Below, piece by piece: positions 1 through 8,107 of a DNA stretch of 64,000 nt (the stretch's first letter is position 1; every line of letters begins with the position of its first letter). The notes beneath the pieces are model-generated. The model did not search any database and was not told the DNA's origin. It saw nothing but the letters and a program-made list of their open reading frames with translations. Source of the stretch: Mastacembelus armatus. Its lineage: Eukaryota; Chordata; Actinopteri; Synbranchiformes; Mastacembelidae. The stretch is from the NCBI RefSeq assembly GCF_900324485.2, contig NC_046646.1:12091156-12155155 (forward strand). The letters are read 5' to 3'. The translations under genes were made by a program, and so were the position numbers.

Positions 1-180
1 GTCGAGACTGTTGCTCATCCTGATTTGAAAGTCAAAAAGTTTTACTAGAGGGCATTCGCAACAGCGCTAGATGAATTGCGCTGCCACCTCTCGACTTCTC
101 ACATAATGTAGGGAATGGGAAAAATTGTATATCTATTCGGAGAGGACAACATGCAATCGTTTGCCAGCAATAACCACAGG

Positions 181-252
181 GCCGTGATCGTATAGTGGTT
201 AGTACTCTGCGTTGTGGTCGCAGCAACCCCGGTTCGAATCCGGGTCACGGCA
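181..252 (+). tRNA. trnah-gug: tRNA-His (GTG), array copy 1
   Basis: 72 nt closing into a cloverleaf: acceptor GCCGTGA pairs with TCACGGC, the anticodon stem CTGCG/CGCAG encloses TTGTGGT (anticodon GTG at 214-216), and the T-loop is GTTCGAATC. A and B boxes are intact. A T-run (268-275) about 15 nt downstream is a good Pol III terminator. Nearly identical to vertebrate tRNA-His-GUG. Confidence 0.97.
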
Positions 253-487
253 TCCGGCGTGGGTGTTTTTTTTTCTCTTTTGTGGAACCTTTGTCTCAAA
301 ATAGTCCAGCTCCTATTTCATTTACAAAGGTTTAAGCTCAGTGGATAATGCCTATTTTCAAGCATAAGTCCTCTTATGTTCTGACTAAAAAGACCACAAT
401 TCTGCACAACTTTAATCAAAGTACAAGGGCACAACCGTTTGCAGTTAGTGCCACTCCTCAACTTCTCACTAAGGATGTGCTTATGTG

Positions 488-560
488 GGGCTAGTGGCGC
501 AATGGATAACGCATCTGACTACGGATCAGAAGATTCTAGGTTCGACTCCTGGCTAGCTCG
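488..560 (+). tRNA. trnar-acg: tRNA-Arg (ACG), array copy 1
   Basis: 73 nt. Acceptor GGGCTAG pairs with CTAGCTC (one G-U), discriminator G. Anticodon stem TCTGA/TCAGA has loop CTACGGA, anticodon ACG at 521-523. B box GGTTCGACTCC is intact. Differs from the other copies by A for G at the D-stem/anticodon-stem junction (position 26). No TTTT run lies close downstream. Confidence 0.95.
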
Positions 561-920
561 ACGCAAGCTTTATATCTCCCTGCTCGCGTCTCACTTCCGT
601 TACTGCACCAGTGTGAACTCTTTAGGAAAGCGCATTTGCAGCCAGAGCAATTCTAACGATAAGAAAATGGCCTGCTACAAAGCGTCAGAACCCTTTCTTT
701 ACAGTCAGCCACAACTGTACTGAATTTTGTTTAACTTTAATCGAGACTTGTTGCTCATCCTGATTTGAAAGTCAAAAAGTTTTACTAGAGGGCATTCGCA
801 ACAGCGCTAGATGAATTGCGCTGCCACCTCTCGACTTCTCACATAATGTAGGGAATGGGAAAAATTGTATATCTATTCGGAGAGGACAACATGCAATCGT
901 TTGCCAGCAATAACCACAGG

Positions 921-992
921 GCCGTGATCGTATAGTGGTTAGTACTCTGCGTTGTGGTCGCAGCAACCCCGGTTCGAATCCGGGTCACGGCA
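921..992 (+). tRNA. trnah-gug: tRNA-His (GTG), array copy 2
   Basis: Identical to copy 1 across the mature sequence, anticodon GTG at 954-956. Followed by a long T-run ending near 1017, a strong Pol III terminator. Confidence 0.97.
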
Positions 993-1228
993 TCCGGCGT
1001 GGGTGTTTTTTTTTTTCTTTTGTGGAACCTTTGTCTCAAAATAGTCCAGCTCCTATTTCATTTTACAAAGGTTTAAGCTCAGTGGATAATGCCTATTTTC
1101 AAGCATAAGTCCTCTTATGTTCTGACTAAAAAGACCACAATTCTGCACAACTTTAATCAAAGTACAAGGGCACAACCGTTTGCAGTTAGTGCCACTCCTC
1201 AACTTCTCACTAACCATGTGCTTATGTG

Positions 1229-1301
1229 GGGCTAGTGGCGCAATGGATAACGCGTCTGACTACGGATCAGAAGATTCTAGGTTCGACTCCTGGCTAGCTC
1301 G
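1229..1301 (+). tRNA. trnar-acg: tRNA-Arg (ACG), array copy 2
   Basis: Intact 73-nt cloverleaf with anticodon ACG at 1262-1264, A box (TGGCGCAATGG) and B box (GGTTCGACTCC). This is the consensus sequence of the array, also seen in copies 5 and 7. Confidence 0.96.
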
Positions 1302-1661
1302 ACGCAGGCTTTATATCTCCCTGCTCGCGTCTCACTTCCGTTACTGCACCAGTGTGAACTCTTTAGGAAAGCGCATTTGCAGCCACAGCAATTCTAACGA
1401 TGAGAAAATGGCCTGCTACAAAGCGTCAGAACCCTTTCTTTACAGTCAGCCACAACTGTACTGAATTTTGTTTAACTTTAATCGAGACTTGTTGCTCATC
1501 CTGATTTGAAAGTCAAAAAGTTTTACTAGAGGGCATTCGCAACAGCGCTAGATGAATTGCGCTGCCACCTCTCGACTTCTCACATAATGTAGGGAATGGG
1601 AAAAATTGTATATCTATTCGGAGAGGACAACATGCAATCGTTTGCCAGCAATAACCACAGG

Positions 1662-1733
1662 GCCGTGATCGTATAGTGGTTAGTACTCTGCGTTGTGGTC
1701 GCAGCAACCCCGGTTCAAATCCGGGTCACGGCA
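1662..1733 (+). tRNA. trnah-gug: tRNA-His (GTG), array copy 3
   Basis: Same as copies 1 and 2 except the T-loop reads TTCAAAT instead of TTCGAAT. That still fits the B-box consensus. Anticodon GTG at 1695-1697, T-run terminator after 1746. Confidence 0.96.
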
Positions 1734-1969
1734 TCCGGCGTGGGTGTTTTTTTTTCTCTTTTGTGGAATCTTTGTCTCAAAATAGTCCAGCTCCTATTTC
1801 ATTTTACAAAGGTTTAAGCTCAGTGGATAATGCCTATTTTCAAGCATAAGTCCTCTTATGTTCTGACTAAAAAGACCACAATTCTGCACAACTTTAATCA
1901 AAGTACAAGGGCACAACCGTTTGCAGTTAGTGCCACTCCTCAACTTCTCACTAAGGATGTGCTTATGTA

Positions 1970-2042
1970 GGGCTAGTGGCGCAAAGGATAACGTGTCTGA
2001 CTACGGATCAGAAGATTCTAGGTTCGACTCCTGGCTAGCTCG
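1970..2042 (+). tRNA. trnar-acg: tRNA-Arg (ACG), array copy 3, variant D-arm
   Basis: Anticodon ACG at 2003-2005 and the T-arm are intact. Two changes from consensus lie in the D-arm: T to A in the D-loop (CAATGG to CAAAGG, inside the A box) and C25 to T, which turns the G10-C25 pair into G-U. The gene can still fold, but the A box may be weakened. Confidence 0.9.
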
Positions 2043-2412
2043 ACGCAACCTTTATATCTCCCTGCTCGCATCTCACTTCCGTTACTGCACTAGTGTGAAC
2101 TCTTTAGGAAAGCGCATTTGCAGCCAGAGCAATTCTAACGATAAGAAAATGGCCTGCCACAATGTGCTACAAAGCGTCAGAACCCTTTCTTTACAGTCAG
2201 CCACAACTGTACTGAATTTTGTTTAACTTTAATCGAGACTTGTTGCTCATCCTGATTTGAAAGTCAAAAAGTTTTACTAGAGGGCATTCGCAACAGCGCT
2301 AGATGAATTGCGCTGCCACCTCTCGACTTCTCACATAATGTAGGGAACGGGAAAAATTGTATATCTATTCGGAGAGGACAACATGCAATCGTTTGCCAGC
2401 AATAACCACAGG

Positions 2413-2484
2413 GCCGTGATCGTATAGTGGTTAGTACTCTGCGTTGTGGTCGCAGCAACCCCGGTTCGAATCCGGGTCACGGCA
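2413..2484 (+). tRNA. trnah-gug: tRNA-His (GTG), array copy 4
   Basis: Consensus tRNA-His with anticodon GTG at 2446-2448 and a T-run terminator after 2497. It is the last gene before the LINE that splits this unit; its partner Arg gene lies beyond the LINE at 5104. Confidence 0.97.
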
Positions 2485-2580
2485 TCCGGCGTGGGTGTTT
2501 TTTTTTCTCTTTTGTGGAACCTTTGTCTCAAAATAGTCCAGCTCCTATTTCATTTTACAAAGGTTTAAGCTCAGTGGATA

Positions 2581-4962
2581 ATAATAATAATAATAATAAT
2601 AATACATTTTATTTCATGGCGCCTTTCAAAGTCTCAAGGTCACCTTACAGATAGAAAAGGAAGCATACAGCATGATATACATAGAGTGCATTAAAACAAC
2701 AGTAACAAGAATACATAAACGGCGGGAGAGAATGTAAAGGCAAAAGCGTGGATTATCTAGGAAGTGGGCGAAGTACAGTACAAGTAAATTGAAATACAGA
2801 AACCCAGATGACAGAACAACAAATATGAAACAGTATGAGACAATATGAAATAGGCAGAGGGTGGTAGGACATCACGGGCTGCTTTGAGAAGTTAAGAGAG
2901 TTAGGTGGAAAACGCTATACGGAACAGATATGTTTTGAGTGATGATTTAAAAGTTGATAAGTCCGGAGACGACCGGATGCGATGAGGGAGAATGTTCCAA
3001 AGGCGGGGCGCAGTGTGGCTGAAGGATCTAGCGCCCATGGTGGCCAGGCGCGCTGTAGGGGTGCAGAGGAGAGTGGAACTGGAGGAGCGGAGAGGACGAG
3101 GCGGAGAATAGATATGAAGTAGTTCAGTGATGTATGGTGGGGCAATAGAGTGGAGGGCTTTGTAGGTGAGAAGGAGGATTTTATAGTTTATACGGAAGGA
3201 CACAGGGAGCCAGTGAAGTTGTTTAAGGACAGGGGTGATATGATGTGAGGATGGAGTTCTGGTGATGATTCGGGCAGCAGAGTTCTGGACAAGTTGAAGT
3301 TTGCGAAGTGATTTGAGAGGTAGACCAGTGAGGAGTGAGTTACAGTAATCCAAACGAGAGGTGACAAAGGCGTTAATGAGTATTGCCGTGCTATCGGTGG
3401 TGAGTGAGGAACGGATGCGGTTTATGTTACGGAGATGGGAGTAGGCCGACCGGGTAGTGGTATTGATATGCTGAGTGAAGGAGAGAGTACCGTCTAGGAT
3501 GACACCCAGGCTTTTAACTTGGGGGGAGGGGGGGACAGTATTGTTGTCAATTTGAATGGAGAAGGTGCTGGTTTTAGAAAGGGTGGATCTGGTGCCCACG
3601 AGGAGAATTTCAGTTTTGTCAGGGTTGAGTTTCAAAAAGTTATGGGTGAACCAGGATTTGATATTATGTAAGCAGGTAAGGAGGGAGGGAGGGGGGAGGG
3701 TAGAAGATGGAGCAGCAGAGAGGTAGAGCTGGGTGTCGTCTGCATAACAGTGGAAATTGATGTTATGTTGCCTAAGGATATTTCCGAGAGGAAGGAGATA
3801 AATAATAAAGAGGAGGGGCCCCAGGACAGAGCCCTGAGGCACGCCACAACTGACAGTAGAGGGCTGGGAGTGGAAGTTCTGGAGATGGACGGACTGGGTG
3901 CGGTCAGATAGGTAGGAGGTGAACCATGAGAGGACCGAGCCGGCTATGCCGATGGAAGCAAGGCGATGGAGGAGAATATTGTGTGAGATGGTGTCAAAAG
4001 CTGCAGTTAGGTCAAGGAGGATGAGGATGGAGACAAGGCCAGAGTCTGCGGCTACTAGGAGGTCGTTGGTGATTTTGACCAGGGCAGTTTCAGTGCTGTG
4101 AAGTTGGCGGAAACCAGATTGAAAGTGTTCGTATAGGCTATTGGCGGAAAGGTGGGTATGGACCTGGTGGTGAACAACTTTTTCCAGGATTTTGGAGAGG
4201 AACGGGAGATTGGAGATAGGGCGGAAGTTGTTAAGGTCGGCAGGATCGAGACCAGGTTTTTTTAGAATTGGTGAGATGATGGCTGTCTTGAGTGATGGGG
4301 GTACGATGCCAGAACTGAGGGAAGTGTGAATAATGTGGGTAAGATGAGGAAGGAGAGAGGGGAGACAGAGCTTGACGAGGTTGGTTGGTAGGGGGTCAAG
4401 TTTGCAGGTTGAGGGTTTGGATTTGAGGATCAGGGAAGAGATAACCGTGGTGGGTGGAATGATAAAACTCGAAAGCAGGGAGGATACTGGTAGAGAGGGA
4501 AGGGTACAGTGGAGGCAGTTCGCAGTGTCACAGATGGGGGGAAATTGCTGGTGTATATTTTCGATTTTTGATGAGAAGAAATCCAGGAAGTTATTGCACA
4601 AGGTGGTGGAGAGTGAAGGGAAGAGAGGAGTATCGGGAGGGCCCAATAAATTTTTGACAGTGGAGAAGAGGGAACGCGTGGAGCCAGAGGCGGATACAAT
4701 AAGCGAGGCATAGAAGTCAGATTTTGTTTGAGTAATGGTTTGCTTGTACTTCAGTATGTGGTTTAGGTATAAGTCCTTGTGGGTGGATGAACCGGTTTTT
4801 TTGAAGAGACGTTCAAGGCGACGGGCTTGGGTTTTGAGGAGGCGGAGTTCGGGTGTGTACCATGGAGCAGAGTGCGTAAAGGATACAGATCTAGTTTTGA
4901 GTGGGGCGAAGGTGTTGAGTAGATTTCGTAGCTCACAGTTGAAATTGGATAACATGTTGGAG
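2581..4962 (-). mobile_element. 5'-truncated L2/CR1-like LINE in the tRNA array
   Basis: Inserted into the spacer of one tRNA unit. Uninterrupted units read GGATAATGCC here; this copy reads GGATAAT, the element, then AATGCC. The 2382-bp length equals the excess spacing of this unit. The element runs on the minus strand: its 3' end is at the left with a (TAA/ATT)n tail (2580-2603), and its 5' end is cut at 4962. Any target duplication is 3 bp or less, as is common for L2/CR1 insertions. The endonuclease half of the usual ORF2 is missing. The reverse transcriptase frame is still open, so the insertion looks young. Confidence 0.9.
2901..4955 (-). CDS. LINE reverse transcriptase (ORF2 C-terminal part)
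   Basis: 684 codons without interruption. The first ~150 residues match the linker normally found after the apurinic endonuclease domain. The RT domain follows: a fingers motif [16 protein letters not shown] (from residue 244), the first catalytic motif LDLTAAFD (314-321), the [13 protein letters not shown] motif (from 371) and the catalytic box YADD (404-407). The C-terminal part has the RLDYCNSLL and [10 protein letters not shown] motifs typical of fish L2/CR1/Rex1-type LINEs. The methionine at 4955 is only the first one inside the truncated element, not the family's true start. Without endonuclease and promoter it should not mobilise by itself. The exact clade (L2 versus a neighbouring Jockey-superfamily clade) is my inference from these motifs. 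Confidence 0.9.
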   Translation of the reverse strand: MLSNFNCELRNLLNTFAPLKTRSVSFTHSAPWYTPELRLLKTQARRLERLFKKTGSSTHKDLYLNHILKYKQTITQTKSDFYASLIVSASGSTRSLFSTVKNLLGPPDTPLFPSLSTTLCNNFLDFFSSKIENIHQQFPPICDTANCLHCTLPSLPVSSLLSSFIIPPTTVISSLILKSKPSTCKLDPLPTNLVKLCLPSLLPHLTHIIHTSLSSGIVPPSLKTAIISPILKKPGLDPADLNNFRPISNLPFLSKILEKVVHHQVHTHLSANSLYEHFQSGFRQLHSTETALVKITNDLLVAADSGLVSILILLDLTAAFDTISHNILLHRLASIGIAGSVLSWFTSYLSDRTQSVHLQNFHSQPSTVSCGVPQGSVLGPLLFIIYLLPLGNILRQHNINFHCYADDTQLYLSAAPSSTLPPPSLLTCLHNIKSWFTHNFLKLNPDKTEILLVGTRSTLSKTSTFSIQIDNNTVPPSPQVKSLGVILDGTLSFTQHINTTTRSAYSHLRNINRIRSSLTTDSTAILINAFVTSRLDYCNSLLTGLPLKSLRKLQLVQNSAARIITRTPSSHHITPVLKQLHWLPVSFRINYKILLLTYKALHSIAPPYITELLHIYSPPRPLRSSSSTLLCTPTARLATMGARSFSHTAPRLWNILPHRIRSSPDLSTFKSSLKTYLFRIAFST

Positions 4963-5103
4963 AATGCCTATTTTCAAGCATAAGTCCTCTTATGTTCTGA
5001 CTAAAAAGACCACAATTCTGCACAACTTTAATCAAAGTACAAGGGCACAACCGTTTGCAGTTAGTGCCACTCCTCAACTTCTCACTAACCATGTGCTTAT
5101 GTG

Positions 5104-5176
5104 GGGCTAGTGGCGCAATGGATAACGCGTCTGACTATGGATCAGAAGATTCTAGGTTCGACTCCTGGCTAGCTCG
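5104..5176 (+). tRNA. tRNA-Arg body with AUG anticodon, array copy 4
   Basis: Every position matches the array's tRNA-Arg consensus except the middle anticodon base: ACG becomes ATG at 5137-5139 (C35 to T at 5138). Stems, A box and B box are intact, so it could still be transcribed and folded. AUG reads His CAU (with inosine also CAC/CAA) instead of Arg CGN. Vertebrate arginyl-tRNA synthetase relies on C35, so charging is doubtful. A single-read sequencing error cannot be excluded. The unit is the same one that carries the LINE. Confidence 0.85.
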
Positions 5177-5546
5177 ACGCAAGCTTTATATCTCCCTGCT
5201 CGCGTCTCACTTCCGTTACTGCACCAGTGTGAACTCTTTAGGAAAGCGCATTTGCAGCCAGAGCAATTCTAACGATAAGAAAATGGCCTGCCACAATGTG
5301 CTACAAAGCGTCAGAACCCTTTCTTTACAGTCAGCCACAACTGTACTGAATTTTGTTTAACTTTAATCGAGACTTGTTGCTCATCCTGATTTGAAAGTCA
5401 AAAAGTTTTACTAGAGGGCATTCGCAACAGCGCTAGATGAATTGCGCTGCCACCTCTCGACTTCTCACATAATGTAGGGAACGGGAAAAATTGTATATCT
5501 ATTCGGAGAGGACAACATGCAATCGTTTGCCAGCAATAACCACAGG

Positions 5547-5618
5547 GCCGTGATCGTATAGTGGTTAGTACTCTGCGTTGTGGTCGCAGCAACCCCGGTT
5601 CGAATCCGGGTCACGGCA
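5547..5618 (+). tRNA. trnah-gug: tRNA-His (GTG), array copy 5
   Basis: Consensus sequence, anticodon GTG at 5580-5582, T-run terminator after 5631. Confidence 0.97.
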
Positions 5619-5854
5619 TCCGGCGTGGGTGTTTTTTTTTCTCTTTTGTGGAACCTTTGTCTCAAAATAGTCCAGCTCCTATTTCATTTTACAAAGGTTT
5701 AAGCTCAGTGGATAATGCCTATTTTCAAGCATAAGTCCTCTTATGTTCTGACTAAAAAGACCACAATTCTGCACAACTTTAATCAAAGTACAAGGGCACA
5801 ACCGTTTGCAGTTAGTGCCACTCCTCAACTTCTCACTAAGGATGTGCTGATGTA

Positions 5855-5927
5855 GGGCTAGTGGCGCAATGGATAACGCGTCTGACTACGGATCAGAAGA
5901 TTCTAGGTTCGACTCCTGGCTAGCTCG
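5855..5927 (+). tRNA. trnar-acg: tRNA-Arg (ACG), array copy 5
   Basis: Consensus 73-nt gene with anticodon ACG at 5888-5890. The first TTTT run downstream is at 6102-6105, about 174 nt past the 3' end. Confidence 0.96.
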
Positions 5928-6297
5928 ACGCAAGCTTTATATCTCCCTGCTCGCGTCTCACTTCCGTTACTGTACCAGTGTGAACTCTTTAGGAAAGCGC
6001 ATTTGCAGCCAGAGCAATTCTAACGATAAGAAAATGGCCTGCCACAATGTGCTACAAAGCGTCAGAACCCTTTCTTTACAGTCAGCCACAACTGTACTGA
6101 ATTTTGTTTAACTTTAATCGAGACTTGTTGCTCATCCTGATTTGAAAGTCAAAAAGTTTTACTAGAGGGCATTCGCAACAGCGCTAGATGAATTGCGCTG
6201 CCACCTCTCGACTTCTCACATAATGTAGGGAATGGGAAAAATTGTATATCTATTCGGAGAGGACAACATGCAATCGTTTGCCAGCAATAACCACAGG

Positions 6298-6369
6298 GCC
6301 GTGATCGTATAGTGGTTAGTACTCTGCGTTGTGGTCGCAGCAACCCCGGTTCGAATCCGGGTCACGGCA
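6298..6369 (+). tRNA. trnah-gug: tRNA-His (GTG), array copy 6
   Basis: Consensus sequence, anticodon GTG at 6331-6333, T-run terminator after 6382. Confidence 0.97.
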
Positions 6370-6605
6370 TCCGGCGTGGGTGTTTTTTTTTTTCTTTTGT
6401 GGAACCTTTGTCTCAAAATAGTCCAGCTCCTATTTCATTTTACAAAGGTTTAAGCTCAGTGGATAATGCCTATTTTCAAGCATAAGTCCTCTTATGTTCT
6501 GACTAAAAAGACCACAATTCTGCACAACTTTAATCAAAGTACAAGGGCACAACCGTTTGCAGTTAGTGCCACTCCTCAACTTCTCACTAACGATGTGCTG
6601 ATGTA

Positions 6606-6658
6606 GGGCTAGTGGCGCAATGGATAACGCGTCTGACTACGGACTCCTGGCTAGCTCG
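6606..6658 (+). pseudogene. tRNA-Arg pseudogene with 20-nt deletion
   Basis: The 5' half is consensus through the anticodon ACG and the following GGA. Then 20 nt are missing (3' anticodon stem, variable loop and 5' T-stem with most of the B box) before ACTCCTGGCTAGCTCG resumes. A GA dinucleotide at both breakpoints fits a microhomology or slippage deletion. No cloverleaf or Pol III B box remains. It explains the 731-bp spacing of this unit. Confidence 0.93.
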
Positions 6659-7028
6659 ACGCAAGCTTTATATCTCCCTGCTCGCGTCTCACTTCCGTTA
6701 CTGCACTAGTGTGAACTCTTTAGGAAAGCGCATTTGCAGCCAGAGCAATTCTAACGATAAGAAAATGGCCTGCCACAATGTGCTACAAAGCGTCAGAACC
6801 CTTTCTTTACAGTCAGCCACAACTGTACTGAATTTTGTTTAACTTTAATCGAGACTTGTTGCTCATCCTGATTTGAAAGTCAAAAAGTTTTACTAGAGGG
6901 CATTCGCAACAGCGCTAGATGAATTGCGCTGCCACCTCTCGACTTCTCACATAATGTAGGGAATGGGAAAAATTGTATATCTATTCGGAGAGGACAACAT
7001 GCAATCGTTTGCCAGCAATAACCCCAGG

Positions 7029-7100
7029 GCCGTGATCGTATAGTGGTTAGTACTCTGCGTTGTGGTCGCAGTAACCCCGGTTCGAATCCGGGTCACGGCA
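7029..7100 (+). tRNA. trnah-gug: tRNA-His (GTG), array copy 7
   Basis: Consensus except one C to T in the variable region just after the anticodon stem (CGCAGT). Anticodon GTG at 7062-7064. T-run terminator after 7113. Confidence 0.96.
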
Positions 7101-7336
7101 TCCGGCGTGGGTGTTTTTTTTTCTCTTTTGTGGAACCTTTGTCTCAAAATAGTCCAGCTCCTATTTCATTTTACAAAGGTTTAAGCTCAGTGGATAACGC
7201 CTATTTTCAAGCATAAGTCCTCTTATGTTCTGACTAAAAAGACCACAATTCTGCACAACTTTAATCAAAGTACAAGGGCACAACCGTTTGCAGTTAGTGC
7301 CACTCCTCAACTTCTCACTAACCATGTGCTTATGTG

Positions 7337-7409
7337 GGGCTAGTGGCGCAATGGATAACGCGTCTGACTACGGATCAGAAGATTCTAGGTTCGACTCCTG
7401 GCTAGCTCG
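7337..7409 (+). tRNA. trnar-acg: tRNA-Arg (ACG), array copy 7
   Basis: Consensus gene, anticodon ACG at 7370-7372. The flank just 3' of it has TGC in place of CGC, outside the mature tRNA. Confidence 0.96.
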
Positions 7410-7779
7410 ATGCAAGCTTTATATCTCCCTGCTCGCGTCTCACTTCCGTTACTGCACCAGTGTGAACTCTTTAGGAAAGCGCATTTGCAGCCATAGCAAT
7501 TCTAACGATAAGAAAATGGCCTGCCACAATGTGCTACAAAGCGTCAGAACCCTTTCTTTACAGTCAGCCACAACTGTACTGAATTTTGTTTAACTTTAAT
7601 CGAGACTTGTTGCTCATCCTGATTTGAAAGTCAAAAAGTTTTACTAGAGGGCATTCGCAACAGCGCTAGATGAATTGCGCTGCCACCTCTCGACTTCTCA
7701 CATAATGTAGGGAATGGGAAAAATTGTATATCTATTCGGAGAGGACAACATGCAATCGTTTGCCAGCAATAACCACAGG

Positions 7780-7851
7780 GCCATGATCGTATAGTGGTTA
7801 GTACTCTGCGTTGTGGTCGCAGCAACCCCGGTTCAAATCCGGGTCATGACA
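7780..7851 (+). tRNA. tRNA-His (GTG), terminal, decaying copy 8
   Basis: Anticodon GTG (7813-7815) and B box (GGTTCAAATCC) are kept. The acceptor stem reads GCCATGA / TCATGAC: G4 to A is matched by C69 to T, but G71 to A leaves a C2-A71 mismatch. The usual T-run terminator is absent because array homology stops at the 3' end of this tRNA. Possibly a pseudogene. Confidence 0.8.
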
Positions 7852-8107
7852 TTAGAGGGGTGTATCAAGAAATTCAGTGAAGACAGAGTAATAATTTACT
7901 TTAGATAAGCAAGATTTGTTCTTCAAAAGGGAATCTGTATCTATGTGAAATTCTGTTTTCTTGCAAAAATAAACAACAAAAAATTGTATAAAAATGATTT
8001 AATATACAAAATTAATAGAGCTAAAAATATATCATTTCTGTTTTCTAAAATCTTTGCAGATAAGGAGCAAGAAAACTAGATGTCTGTTTGTGTGTCTGTA
8101 CCTGTAG
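7852..8107. other. Unique DNA between tRNA array and cfap54
   Basis: AT-rich sequence with no recognisable gene, unlike the array unit. It follows the splice donor of the last visible cfap54 exon, so it is read here as cfap54 intron. Confidence 0.6.

Larger units (their letters stand above)
1..7851 (+). repeat. Tandem His/Arg tRNA gene array
   Basis: Head-to-tail copies of one unit, each holding a tRNA-His(GUG) and, about 235 nt downstream, a tRNA-Arg(ACG) on the same strand. His-to-His spacing is 740, 741, 751, then 3134 (751-752 plus a 2382-bp LINE), 751, 731 and 751. Two unit subtypes differ by a 10-bp indel (absent near 671 and 1411, present near 2156 and later). Copies are nearly identical including the spacers, which suggests recent amplification or homogenisation. 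The array continues off the left edge, because base 2 onward already matches the unit at 742. Open frames of 60-100 codons inside the unit recur only because the unit recurs; I do not regard them as genes. Confidence 0.95.

Noticed and set aside
439-723. Recurring 94-101-residue open frames over the tRNA-Arg genes
   Set aside because: They run through the tRNA itself and repeat only because the unit repeats; no start context, splice sites or homology.
772-1039. Recurring 64- and 66-residue minus-strand frames over the tRNA-His genes
   Set aside because: Antisense to the tRNA and its spacer, identical in each unit for the same reason; not protein genes.
2580-2603. (TAA)n run as an independent microsatellite
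   Set aside because: It is the 3' tail of the LINE on the minus strand.
4372-4713. Plus-strand 113-residue frame opposite the LINE
   Set aside because: Shadow of the reverse transcriptase frame; no independent evidence.
1-7851. CRISPR-like or satellite interpretation of the regular repeats
   Set aside because: Unit length 0.74-0.75 kb with functional tRNA genes; a vertebrate tandem tRNA array explains it fully.
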